Shown here: positions 28,401 through 36,152 of the stretch, piece after piece | Position numbering within the stretch: the first letter of the stretch is position 1 | Layout of the letters: every line of letters starts with the position of its first letter | NCBI RefSeq assembly: GCF_018599185.1 | Contig: NZ_JAHFVL010000001.1 | Span: 806,001 to 870,000 of the forward strand | Source: Rhodanobacter sp. LX-99 | Lineage (GTDB): Bacteria; Pseudomonadota; Gammaproteobacteria; Xanthomonadales; Rhodanobacteraceae | Direction: 5' to 3' | DNA length: 64,000 nt | Notes under the pieces: model-generated | The model's input: the letters and a program-made list of their open reading frames with translations, nothing else | What the model was told of the DNA's origin: nothing | Databases searched by the model: none | Position numbers and translations under genes: made by a program

Positions 28401-29436
28401 GCCACGGCAGCAGCGGCGCCAGCTGCAGCTTGCGCGCGGCGACGTCCACACTGGCGTTGTCGGTGCCGGGTTGATGCACGCCCAGCACCAGCGCGCTGCC
28501 GTCATCGCCGGCCCAGCGCACGTCGTAGCCGTCGTCGACATGGCGCACGCCGGCCAATCCGTGCAGCGACGCCACGCTGGCCCTGCCGCCGGTGGGCGCG
28601 ATCACCGCCAGCGTGTCCAGGTCGAAACGGATCAGGCTGCGGCTCAGCCGCCCCCTGCGCCAGTCGAGCCACGCGCTCAGCTGGCCGCGGCCGTGGTCGA
28701 CCGTATAGCCGCCCATGTCGATGCCGTCCAGCAACGGCTTCAGTTCGGTGCCATCGACGCTGGCCCACACCTGGCCCGTGCTGCCGTCATCGCGGAAGCG
28801 GCCGGCGGTGCGCACCGCCGCGCTCACGCCATCGCGCCGCAGCACGCCGCCGAAGCGGATGTGGCTGCCCTGGTGGCTCAGCCGCAGCTGTTTCGACAGC
28901 AGCGTGTAGTGCTTGTCCAGGGTGGCGTCGGTGACCACCACGCGCAGGTCTTCCAGCCACAGGTCGGCCGACAGCCGGCCCAGCGACAGCGGTTGCCGGC
29001 CGCCGCCACCGGCCACGCCGATGCCGTTGACGTGCCAGCCGCGGGCGTCGTGCAGCAGGTCCAGTTGCAGGTTGCGCACGTGCAGGTTGAGCAGGTGCCG
29101 CGACGGCAGCAGCCAGCCGCCGAAGTCGAACTTCAGTTCGGATTCGGGCAGCTGCAGCACGGCGCCGCTCTCGCCGGCCGCCGCGCCGATGGTCACCCCG
29201 TGCATCACGAATTCCGGGCCGGAGCCGGTCCAGCGCCCCTCCATCGAGGCGAAGCTGACCGGACGCTGCAGCCGCGCGCTGAGCTGCGCAGCCACCCAGT
29301 CCGGGTGCCGCGCCAGCAGCGGCAGCAGCAACTGGGCCAGCGCCGCGACGACGGCGAGCAGGATCAGCGCGACCCCGGCGGTCCAGCCCGACGCGCGGGC
29401 GCAACGATGCAGCCGCCGCTGCCACAACGCGTTCAC
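25468..29436 (-). CDS. yhdP: AsmA-like protein YhdP, inner-membrane lipid transporter
   Basis: YhdP is a very large periplasm-spanning AsmA-family protein that helps move phospholipids from inner to outer membrane. The 1322-residue protein has one N-terminal membrane helix (about 17-40) followed by a long repetitive beta-rich periplasmic region, an Ala/Pro-rich linker near 1000-1030 and the conserved AsmA-like C-terminal part near 1080-1290. The length matches E. coli YhdP (about 1266). It lies 36 bases downstream of rng on the same strand, as in the conserved rng-yhdP-tldD order. The 1741-codon plus-strand frame across this region is a GC shadow. Confidence 0.93.
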   Translation of the reverse strand: MNALWQRRLHRCARASGWTAGVALILLAVVAALAQLLLPLLARHPDWVAAQLSARLQRPVSFASMEGRWTGSGPEFVMHGVTIGAAAGESGAVLQLPESELKFDFGGWLLPSRHLLNLHVRNLQLDLLHDARGWHVNGIGVAGGGGRQPLSLGRLSADLWLEDLRVVVTDATLDKHYTLLSKQLRLSHQGSHIRFGGVLRRDGVSAAVRTAGRFRDDGSTGQVWASVDGTELKPLLDGIDMGGYTVDHGRGQLSAWLDWRRGRLSRSLIRFDLDTLAVIAPTGGRASVASLHGLAGVRHVDDGYDVRWAGDDGSALVLGVHQPGTDNASVDVAARKLQLAPLLPWLALKPALSPALAQWLGSGHPRGELGRLALHWNHAEGLHSVGLAFDGLGIDPVGKLPGVSSLHGELRGDAEALSLELPAQAATLSFPHEFREPFVMSALAGTLAFWPQDGDWHIGVDALDFTGAGYAGQARGELVLPAQGSAPFMDMYAKLDHADVAAAKLFWPLGSMSPGTIAWLDRGLQAGRLDEAQVLLRGDLHDWPFRHNEGRFEARAVISDLTLDYGKGWPRAEGVSAVANFIDNGMLVEASDGHSLGVKAERAVAVIPDFHDALLDLNVQGSGSGASLMEFVRKSPIGSREADTLAKLKLGGSGTFDFHLALPLKAGGEPQLDGLAQLKDADLSAPEWKLKLDKLNGPLKFDAHGMQAGPLDAGFRGQPSTLQLAIAAANRDPATVLSAQLRGNYRMAELVQDYPSLGWIGQLADGRSAFDIGFAIARVPGSDALAQTLSVDSSLDGIALDLPAPLHKPAAASLPLHLSMSLPVSGSALRISLGDAMRGYLRLADGEQRPLAGTLAFGGQMPETLPDRDLRIRGHASRLDVTGWVQRAVAGSGSGGPGLESLDVSTDQAEWFGRELGALKLHATLQPDVLSVDVDGPAMLGNYSVPTKELDKRGVTARLKRLYWPKDPAAETTSHPAKTTAGATTPAAAAPAVPAPDPANTGINPAALPPFHVWVGDLRMGDAKLGEARLETWPTADGLHIEQLRALSSRVQINASGDWNGNASSSRTHMRINFAAEDLGAMLGALGFDGLVNGGKTRDQLDASWPGAPSGLSLATMDGTLSIQVNDGRIPEAASPGVGRLLGLVSLTELPRRLTLDFGDVFGKGLAFDSITGDFKLANGNATTDNLVIAGPAANISVTGRTGLRAKDYDQQMLVVPHVGNSLPLVGAVVGGPIGAAAGFAVQGLLGKGLNQAASARYRVTGSWDNPVMTLLEKRGATPPAAPLLNPAGNLPAAGRVPLPVLGLPAAAGSAAAPAKAGSVQR

Positions 29437-29472
29437 GCGCGGCGATCCCGGTCGAATCCACGGCAGCCGGAT

Positions 29473-30951
29473 TTACAGCAAGACGACATCAAACTGTTCC
29501 TGCGAATAATGCTCTTCAGCCTGGAAGCGTATGCTTTTGGAGATGAACTCTTCCAGTTCGGCGACGGCGCTGGATTCTTCTTCCAGGATCCGGTTGACCA
29601 CGGCCGGGTTCGCCATCACCAGCAGCTTCTGCGCGTTGAACTGGCGCACCGCGCGGGTGATCTCGCGGAAGATCTCGTAGGTCACCGTTTCGGCGGTCTT
29701 CAGCACGCCGCGGCCGTTGCAGGTGGGGCACGGCTCGCACAGCTGGCGGGCCAGGCTTTCGGTGGTGCGCTTGCGGGTCATCTCGACCAGGCCCAGCGCC
29801 GACATCGGGTACACCGTGGTCTTGGCGTGGTCGCGCGCCAGCCCCTTGCCGAGCATGCGCAGCACCTGGCGCTTGTGTTCCTCATCGCTCATGTCGATGA
29901 AGTCGATGATGATGATGCCGCCCAGGTTGCGCAGGCGCAGCTGGCGCGCCGCCGCCTGCGCCGCCTCCAGGTTGGTGCGGTAGACCGTTTCTTCCAGGTT
30001 GCGCGTGCCCAGGTAGGCGCCGGTGTTGACGTCGATCGTGGTCATCGCCTCGGTCTGGTCGACGATCAGGTAGCCGCCGGACTTCAGCGGCACTTCCTTC
30101 TTCAGCGCGCGCTGCATCTCGTCCTCGGCGCCGTACAGGTCGAAGATCGGCCGCTCGCCGTCGTAGTGCTCGATGCGGTCGTCCAGGTTCGGCATGAACT
30201 TGTGCACGAACTTGACCACCTTCTCGAACGTGGCGCGCGAATCCACCCGCACCTTCTCGATGTCCTCGTTGAGCATGTCGCGCAGGCTGCGCAGCGGCAG
30301 CGACAATTCCTCGTACACGCGCTCGCCGACCCTGGCCTTGGCGATGTTCTCCTGCACCACCCGCCACACCTTGGTCAGGTAGGCCACGTCGAACGCCAGC
30401 GACTCGGCGCTCTGGCCCTCGGCATTGGTGCGCACGATGTAGCCGAGTGGGGTGTCGCCGATCAGCGGAGTCAGCACGTCGCGCAGCCGCTGGCGTTCGG
30501 CCTCGTCCTCGATCCGCGCGGAAATGCCCAGGGTCCGGGCATACGGCAGCAGCACCAGGTAGCGCGAGGGAATCGACAGGTGCGCCGACAGCCGCGCGCC
30601 CTTGGTGCTGATCGGGTCCTTCACCACCTGCACCACGATCTCCTGGCCTTCGTGCACCAGTTCGCTGATCGAGGGCACGTGGCCATTGCCGTTGCCGTTC
30701 GATTCGCCGCCTTCGGGCGGCAGCGGGCGCACGATGTCCGAAGCGTGCAGGAACGCCGCACGCTCCAGCCCGATCTCCACGAACACCGCCTGCATGCCCG
30801 GCATCACCCGCTGCACGCGGCCCTTGTAGATATTCCCGACATAGCCGCGCCGGGACGCCCGCTCGACGTGCACCTCCTGCAGCATGCCGTTCTCGACCAC
30901 CCCGACCCGCGTCTCGCGCGGGGTCACGTTGATCAGGATTTCTTCGCTCAC
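29473..30951 (-). CDS. rng: Ribonuclease G
   Basis: RNase G is an RNase E-family endonuclease that matures the 5' end of 16S rRNA and trims some mRNAs. The 492-residue protein has an S1 domain (GYVGNIYKGRVQRVMPGMQAVFV), the catalytic region with GGIIIIDFIDM, and the CPTC zinc-link motif near 410. It lacks an RNase E scaffold tail. A GTG at 30951, preceded by GGGGGAG, gives the family N-terminus SEEILINVTPRETRV; the open frame extends 26 codons further. The common upstream partner maf is not present; a divergent ATP-binding protein gene is there instead. Confidence 0.95.
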   Translation of the reverse strand: MSEEILINVTPRETRVGVVENGMLQEVHVERASRRGYVGNIYKGRVQRVMPGMQAVFVEIGLERAAFLHASDIVRPLPPEGGESNGNGNGHVPSISELVHEGQEIVVQVVKDPISTKGARLSAHLSIPSRYLVLLPYARTLGISARIEDEAERQRLRDVLTPLIGDTPLGYIVRTNAEGQSAESLAFDVAYLTKVWRVVQENIAKARVGERVYEELSLPLRSLRDMLNEDIEKVRVDSRATFEKVVKFVHKFMPNLDDRIEHYDGERPIFDLYGAEDEMQRALKKEVPLKSGGYLIVDQTEAMTTIDVNTGAYLGTRNLEETVYRTNLEAAQAAARQLRLRNLGGIIIIDFIDMSDEEHKRQVLRMLGKGLARDHAKTTVYPMSALGLVEMTRKRTTESLARQLCEPCPTCNGRGVLKTAETVTYEIFREITRAVRQFNAQKLLVMANPAVVNRILEEESSAVAELEEFISKSIRFQAEEHYSQEQFDVVLL

Positions 30952-31106
30952 CGCATACTCCCCCGGACAGATGATCTTTATAGCGGTGCGGCCACGGGCT
31001 GTCGATGAACCACGGCATGGAATCCGCATGACCGGGCCGGATAACGCAAAATGGACGCTGAAGCGCGGAGTGCCGCCACCCGACCAACCACCCTGGAACT
31101 GAACGC

Positions 31107-31811
31107 ATGACGATGCCCACGCCGACGCCGACCCTGCTGGCCTGGAGCGGCGGCAAGGACTGCCTGCTGGCCCTGCAGCGGCTGCTGGCCGACCCGCAAT
31201 GGCAGGTGGCCGCCTTGCTCACCACGGTCAACCGCAACTACCAGCGCGTGGCCATGCACGGCACGCCGCGCGAGGTGCTGCAGGCGCAGGCCGCCGCGCT
31301 GGGCCTGCCGCTGCTGGAGGTGATGCTGGACTGGCCCGGCAGCAACGAAGCCTACGAGGCGGCCCACGCGCAGGCGCTGGCCGAGGCGCGGATGCGCTGG
31401 CCGGGGATCCGCCACTGCGCGTTCGGCGACCTGTTCCTGGAAGACGTGCGCGACTACCGCGTACGCCAGCTCGGCCGCGAAAACTGGCGCGCGGTGTTCC
31501 CGCTGTGGGGCCAGGACACCGCCGCGCTGGCGCGCCGCTTCGTCGGCGAAGGCCACCGCGCGGTGCTGTGCTGCGTGGATACCCAGCAGCTCGACGCGGA
31601 CTTTTGCGGCCGCGATTACGACGCCGCCCTGCTCGACGCGCTGCCGGCCGGCGTCGACCCCTGCGGCGAACGCGGCGAATTCCACACGCTGAGCTACGCC
31701 GGGCCGCTGTTCCGCAGGCCGCTCAAGCTGCGCCGCGGCGAATCGGTGCTGCGCGACGGGCGTTTCCAGTTCACCGATTTCCTGCTGGACGAGCATGCCG
31801 CGGCGGACTGA
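31107..31811 (+). CDS. PP-loop ATP-binding protein (ATP_bind_4 / diphthine-ammonia ligase family)
   Basis: The 234-residue protein has the N-type ATP pyrophosphatase P-loop WSGGKDC near the N-terminus and the family stretches MHGTPREVLQAQAAALGLPL, CAFGDLFLEDVRDYR and CGERGEFHT. It belongs to the family named for eukaryotic diphthamide synthetase; bacteria lack diphthamide, so the bacterial substrate is unknown, probably an amide- or thiol-forming reaction. An alternative ATG lies at 31113. Its last 17 bases overlap the Mug-like gene, so the two are likely co-translated. Confidence 0.87.
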   Translation: MTMPTPTPTLLAWSGGKDCLLALQRLLADPQWQVAALLTTVNRNYQRVAMHGTPREVLQAQAAALGLPLLEVMLDWPGSNEAYEAAHAQALAEARMRWPGIRHCAFGDLFLEDVRDYRVRQLGRENWRAVFPLWGQDTAALARRFVGEGHRAVLCCVDTQQLDADFCGRDYDAALLDALPAGVDPCGERGEFHTLSYAGPLFRRPLKLRRGESVLRDGRFQFTDFLLDEHAAAD

Positions 31812-32316
31812 ACGTCACATCCTGCCCGACCTGCTGCAGCCCGGGCTGGCGCTGGTGTTCTGCGGCACCGCCGCGGGCAGGCGCTCGGCCGCCGAACGCG
31901 CCTACTACGCCCACCCCGGCAACCTGTTCTGGCGCGCGCTGTTCGAGGCCGGCCTGACCCCGCGCCTGCTGATGCCGGCGGAGTTCCCGCTGCTGCCCCG
32001 CTACGGCATCGGCCTCACCGACCTGGCCAAGCGCCACTCGGGCAACGACGACGAGCTGCCGCGCGACGCCTTCGACGCACCCGCGCTGCTCGCCAAGATC
32101 GAACGCCACGCCCCGCGCCTGCTCGCCTTCACCAGCAAGAACGCGGCGCGCGCCGCACTCGGCCACGCGACCGGCTACGGGCTGCTGGACGAAACCATCG
32201 GCGGCACGCGGCTGTTCGTGCTGCCGTCGCCGTCCGGCCAGGCACGCGGACACTGGGACCTGGCGCCATGGCTGGCGTTGAGCAAGCTGTACCGCACCGT
32301 CCACGCCGCTCCGTAG
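31795..32316 (+). CDS. mug: Mug/TDG-family mismatch-specific DNA glycosylase
   Basis: The 173-residue protein resembles Mug-type uracil/thymine-DNA glycosylases, which remove U or modified bases from mismatched duplex DNA. It shows LVFCGTAAGRRSAAERAYYAHPGNLFWRAL, corresponding to the family's GxxPG-(A/G) and AHPxNxFW motifs, then a GIGLTDLAKR segment and a C-terminal LPSPSGQARGHW that replaces the NPS-type loop. The first motif has Thr-Ala-Ala where classical Mug has an Asn-Pro, so specificity may differ. It overlaps the upstream ATP-binding gene by 17 bases and is convergent with a cytochrome gene. Confidence 0.82.
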   Translation: MPRRTERHILPDLLQPGLALVFCGTAAGRRSAAERAYYAHPGNLFWRALFEAGLTPRLLMPAEFPLLPRYGIGLTDLAKRHSGNDDELPRDAFDAPALLAKIERHAPRLLAFTSKNAARAALGHATGYGLLDETIGGTRLFVLPSPSGQARGHWDLAPWLALSKLYRTVHAAP

Positions 32317-32328
32317 GGGCCCGCGGCC

Positions 32329-33621
32329 TCACTCGACCGGCGTGTGCCGGTACTTGCTGACAGCTTCGGCGCGCACGATCGAGGCCTGGTTCGACCATGT
32401 GCGGCGAATGTAGGTGACCACCGCCGCCACTTCGCCGTCGCTCAGCTGCTGGGCGAACGGCGGCATCGAGTACGGTCGCTGGTTGGCCGCGGTGACCGGC
32501 GCGAAGCCGCCGAGCAGGACCATGCGGGTCGCGTTGATGCCGGTCGGTTCGGTTACCGAGGAATTGCCGTCCAGCGGCGGATAGACTCCGGCCACGCCCT
32601 CGCCGCGCTTGCCATGGCATTCGGCGCAGTGTTTCGCGTAGACCTTCGCGCCCTGCTCGGCCAGCGTCCTGGCGTCGAATGGCGTCGTCGGCGGTGCCGG
32701 CTGCCCCCGCGGCGGCAGCGACTGCAGGTAGGTGGCGATCGCGCGCAGGTCGGCGTCGCTCATGTGCTGGGTGCTGTCCGACACCACCGCGGCCATCGGG
32801 CCAAACGCCGAGCCCCTGGCGGACTGGCCGGTCTTCAGCAGGTCGACGATGTCCTGCGCGCCCCAGCCTTCCAGGCCACCGTTCTTGCGGGTGCTCAGGT
32901 CGGGTGCGTACCAGTTCTGCATCGGGATCTGGCCGCCGGTGAGGTGCACGTCCTGCGGCGTGCCGCCGAGCGAGTCGCGCGCGGCATGGCATTCGTTGCA
33001 GTGGCCCAGGCCCTGCACCAGGTAGGCGCCGCGGTTCCACTCGGCCGACTGCGCCGGATCCGGTTTGAATTCGCCTTCGCGGAAGTACAGCGTGCGCCAG
33101 GCCTTCAGGCTGTTGCGCACGCTGTAGGGAAACGCCAGCGCCGGCGCGACGGCCGGCTGGTGCACCGGCGCCAGCGACCGCAGGTAGGCGAAGATCGCCA
33201 GTGCATCGTCGTGGTTCACCTTGGTGTACGAGGTGTACGAGAACGCCGGATACAGCAGTTCGCCATGACGGCCCTTGCCGCTGTGCAAAGCCTGCCAGAA
33301 GTCCTCGAAGCTCCAGTCGCCTAGGCCGGTCTCGCGATCGGGCGTGATGTTGGGTACCGGGATATCGCCGAACGGCGTGGCCAGCGAACGCCCGCCGGCG
33401 TAGCGCGCACCGCCTTGCGCGGTATGGCAGCCGGCGCAGTCGCCGACCATGGTCAGGTATTCGCCCTTCGCGATCAGTGCCGGATCGCGCAAGGTGGTCG
33501 CCGCGACCTTGCTCGCGGCCGGCGGGGTCGGGCGGCTGCCACTGCCGCCGAACAACACCCAGCCCAGCGCCAGCACCACCAGCAGCGCGATCAGCGGCAA
33601 CAGCCAACGCAGCCACTTCAT
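32329..33621 (-). CDS. Membrane-anchored three-haem cytochrome c (alcohol dehydrogenase cytochrome subunit type)
   Basis: The 430-residue protein has one N-terminal membrane anchor (about 5-24) and three haem sites, CAGCH (62-66), CNECH (208-212) and CAECH (332-336). This matches the three-domain cytochrome subunit of membrane PQQ- or FAD-linked alcohol/aldose dehydrogenases, which pass electrons to quinone or oxidase. No dehydrogenase gene is adjacent. The start overlaps the stop of the upstream dihaem cytochrome gene as ATGA, so the two form a cassette. Confidence 0.9.
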   Translation of the reverse strand: MKWLRWLLPLIALLVVLALGWVLFGGSGSRPTPPAASKVAATTLRDPALIAKGEYLTMVGDCAGCHTAQGGARYAGGRSLATPFGDIPVPNITPDRETGLGDWSFEDFWQALHSGKGRHGELLYPAFSYTSYTKVNHDDALAIFAYLRSLAPVHQPAVAPALAFPYSVRNSLKAWRTLYFREGEFKPDPAQSAEWNRGAYLVQGLGHCNECHAARDSLGGTPQDVHLTGGQIPMQNWYAPDLSTRKNGGLEGWGAQDIVDLLKTGQSARGSAFGPMAAVVSDSTQHMSDADLRAIATYLQSLPPRGQPAPPTTPFDARTLAEQGAKVYAKHCAECHGKRGEGVAGVYPPLDGNSSVTEPTGINATRMVLLGGFAPVTAANQRPYSMPPFAQQLSDGEVAAVVTYIRRTWSNQASIVRAEAVSKYRHTPVE

Positions 33622-34379
33622 GACGGGTCTCCCGTCGCGCCCAGCACGCCACAGGCCAACGGCGGCGTCACCGAGCCGGCCGGTTGCGCGTGCGTGTCGG
33701 CCGGCAACTCGCGGCTGGCCAGCGCCGCCGCCACCGCGGTGATGTCCGACTCGCTCAGCCGGTTCGCCACCGTCGCCATGCAGTCGGGCGCCACCGTGGC
33801 GCGGGTATGCGTGCGCCAGGAGCCCAGTTGCGCGCTGATGTAGTCATACGGCAGGCCGACCAGCCCCGGCGTGGACGGCTCCACCCCGGTCAGCTGGCTG
33901 CCGTGACAGCTGGCGCAGGCCGGAATCTTGCGCGCCGGGTCGCCCTTGCTGACCAGTTGCTCGCCGCGCTGCAGCGTCGCGGCGGACACCGGCGGCAACG
34001 GCGAACGGCCGTACGGCACCCGCTGCGCGGCGAAGTATTCGGCGATCTCGCGCATGTATGCGGGCGGCAGCTGGCGCACGGTGTATTCCATCGGCGCGTA
34101 CTTGCGCAGGCCGTTCTGGAAATCCTGCATCTGGCGCGCCAGGTAGGCCGCGGGCTTGCCCGCGAGGCGCGGGAAATAGCCGCTGCCGGGCGTGCCCTCG
34201 CCATGCACGCCATGGCAGGCGGTGCAGGCGGCGATGCGCTGCTGCAAGGTGTCGGGAACCGCGGGGGCGGTCGTCGGAGTATCGGCGGCATGGCTGGCGG
34301 TGCCGCACAACAGGGCGACCGCGAACAGGATGGCGACACCGAACGGCTTGGCATGACACAGGCTGGCGTTCGTATTCAT
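33618..34379 (-). CDS. Exported dihaem cytochrome c (c4-like)
   Basis: The 253-residue protein has a signal peptide (about 12-32, ending SHAA) and two haem sites, CTACH (52-56) and CASCH (155-159), in two class I cytochrome domains, like cytochrome c4 electron carriers. The sequence after the first site, GVHGEGTPGSGYFPRLAGKP, is typical of the c4 group. The start at 34379 (MNTNASL) is chosen over an in-frame codon at 34457. It is first in a two-gene unit with the three-haem cytochrome and divergent from the amidase gene. Confidence 0.89.
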   Translation of the reverse strand: MNTNASLCHAKPFGVAILFAVALLCGTASHAADTPTTAPAVPDTLQQRIAACTACHGVHGEGTPGSGYFPRLAGKPAAYLARQMQDFQNGLRKYAPMEYTVRQLPPAYMREIAEYFAAQRVPYGRSPLPPVSAATLQRGEQLVSKGDPARKIPACASCHGSQLTGVEPSTPGLVGLPYDYISAQLGSWRTHTRATVAPDCMATVANRLSESDITAVAAALASRELPADTHAQPAGSVTPPLACGVLGATGDPS

Positions 34380-34477
34380 CCGGCAATTGTACGCTCGCGA
34401 CCGCAGCGCCCATCCCGGACCGGCGCTAAGCTGGGACCACGCGACAACATGCCGCATCGTCGAAACCGGGGGTTACC

Positions 34478-36091
34478 GTGAACCGTTCAGCCGTCCATCT
34501 CGCCGCGCTCGTCACTGCCTTGCTTGCCGGCCCCGCGCTGGCTGCCGAGGTCGCGCCGCCAAGCGTCGCCTACGCGTCCATCGACCAGCTGCAGCAGCGC
34601 ATGGATGCCGGCACGCTGGACAGCCGCCAGCTGGCGCGGCAGTTGCTCGAGCGCATCCAGCAGGTGGACCGTTCCGGCCCGACCCTGCGCGCGGTGATCG
34701 AGACGAACCCCGACGCGCTGCAACTGGCCGGCACGCTCGACGACGCACGCGGCAGCGCCAAGGCGCGTGGCCCGCTGTACGGCATCCCGGTACTGCTGAA
34801 GGACAACATCGACACCGGCGACCGCATGCTCACCACCGCCGGCTCGCTGGCGCTGGCCGATGCGCCGGCGCCGCGCGATGCGGGCCTGGTCGAGCGGCTG
34901 CGCAAGGCCGGTGCGCTGATCCTGGGCAAGACCAACCTCAGCGAATGGGCCAACTTCCGCTCCAACCACGCCAGCAGCGGCTGGAGCGGACGTGGCGGGC
35001 AGACGAAGAACCCCTACGTGCTCGACCGCAACCCGTGCGGTTCCAGCGCCGGCTCCGGCGCCGCCGTGGCGGCCGGCCTGGCCACGGTGGCGATCGGCAG
35101 CGAGACCGACGGATCGATCATCTGCCCCGCCGCGATGAACGGCATCGTCGGCATCAAGCCCACCCTTGGCCTGGTCAGCCGCGCCGGTATCGTGCCGATC
35201 AGCCACAGCCAGGACACCGCCGGCCCGATGGCGCGCAGCGTGGCCGACGCTGCCGCCCTGCTCAGCGTGATCGCCGGCAGCGACCCGCGCGACCCGGCCA
35301 CCGCCGAAGCGGACAGGCACGCCACCGACTACACGAAGTTCCTCGACCCGAACGGACTGAAGGGCAAGCGCATCGGCGTGGTGCGCCAGCTCGCCGGCGC
35401 CGAACCGAATGCCGACCGCGTGCTCGAGCAGTCGATCGCGCTGATGAAGGCGCAAGGCGCGATCATCGTCGACCCGGTCACCCTGCCGCACCTGGCCGAG
35501 CTCGGCAAGCCGGAGATCACCGTGCTGCTGTACGACTTCAAGCACGACATCAATGCCTACCTGGCCGGCCGCAGCGGCCTCAAGGTGAAGACGCTGGCCG
35601 ACCTGATCGCGTTCAATCAGGCGCATGCCGGCGAAGAGATGCCCTGGTTCGGCCAGGAACTGTTCGAGCAGGCCGAGAAGAAGGGGCCGCTCAGCGACAA
35701 GGCGTACACGGAAGCGCTGGCACAGGCGAAGCGGCTGTCCGGTCCGCAGGGCATCGACGCGGCCTTGAAGGCGCAGCACCTTGACGCCTTGCTGGCGCCG
35801 TCATGGGGACCGGCCTTCATGACCGATCCGGTGCTGGGCGACCATATCGTCAGCGGCGACCCCACCGTCGGCGGCGCCTCGCAGCCGGCGGCCGTGGCCG
35901 GCTATCCCTCGATCACCGTGCCGGCCGGCTGGGCGCACGGCCTGCCGGTCGGCATCGTGCTGTTCGGCGCGAGGTGGAGCGAGCCGGCGCTGATCTCGAT
36001 CGCCTACGGTTTCGAGCAACACGCCAGGGCATGGCAGCCGCCGCAGTTTCTCGACACAGTCGGCGGCAAGCCGGTAACAACCGTTCACTGA
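34478..36091 (+). CDS. Exported amidase-signature hydrolase
   Basis: The protein (537 residues, GTG start) has a signal peptide (about 1-23, ending ALAAE) and an amidase-signature fold. The Ser-cisSer-Lys triad is visible: Lys108 in VLLKDN, the cis-Ser in CGSSAGS at about 189-193 and nucleophile Ser213 in GSETDGSIICPA. It hydrolyses an amide in the periplasm or outside the cell; the substrate is not predictable, though peptide amidases and N-acyl amide hydrolases share this form. It is divergent from the cytochrome cassette and is followed by a strong terminator. Confidence 0.9.
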   Translation: MNRSAVHLAALVTALLAGPALAAEVAPPSVAYASIDQLQQRMDAGTLDSRQLARQLLERIQQVDRSGPTLRAVIETNPDALQLAGTLDDARGSAKARGPLYGIPVLLKDNIDTGDRMLTTAGSLALADAPAPRDAGLVERLRKAGALILGKTNLSEWANFRSNHASSGWSGRGGQTKNPYVLDRNPCGSSAGSGAAVAAGLATVAIGSETDGSIICPAAMNGIVGIKPTLGLVSRAGIVPISHSQDTAGPMARSVADAAALLSVIAGSDPRDPATAEADRHATDYTKFLDPNGLKGKRIGVVRQLAGAEPNADRVLEQSIALMKAQGAIIVDPVTLPHLAELGKPEITVLLYDFKHDINAYLAGRSGLKVKTLADLIAFNQAHAGEEMPWFGQELFEQAEKKGPLSDKAYTEALAQAKRLSGPQGIDAALKAQHLDALLAPSWGPAFMTDPVLGDHIVSGDPTVGGASQPAAVAGYPSITVPAGWAHGLPVGIVLFGARWSEPALISIAYGFEQHARAWQPPQFLDTVGGKPVTTVH

Positions 36092-36102
36092 GCATGCAAC
36101 GA

Positions 36103-36129
36103 GGAAAGGCGGCCGTTGGCCGCCTTTCC
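36103..36129. terminator. Bidirectional terminator between amidase and DAHP synthase genes
   Basis: GGAAAGGCGGCC and GGCCGCCTTTCC form a perfect 12-bp stem around a GTT loop, between two convergent genes. Confidence 0.75.
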
Positions 36130-36152
36130 ATCGAACGTCCCGATCTGACGCG

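Noticed and set aside
25783..31008. 1741-codon open frame on the plus strand
   Set aside because: It lies antisense to yhdP and rng, has low-complexity Arg/Ala/Gln/His-rich sequence typical of GC-rich shadow frames and no recognisable domain.
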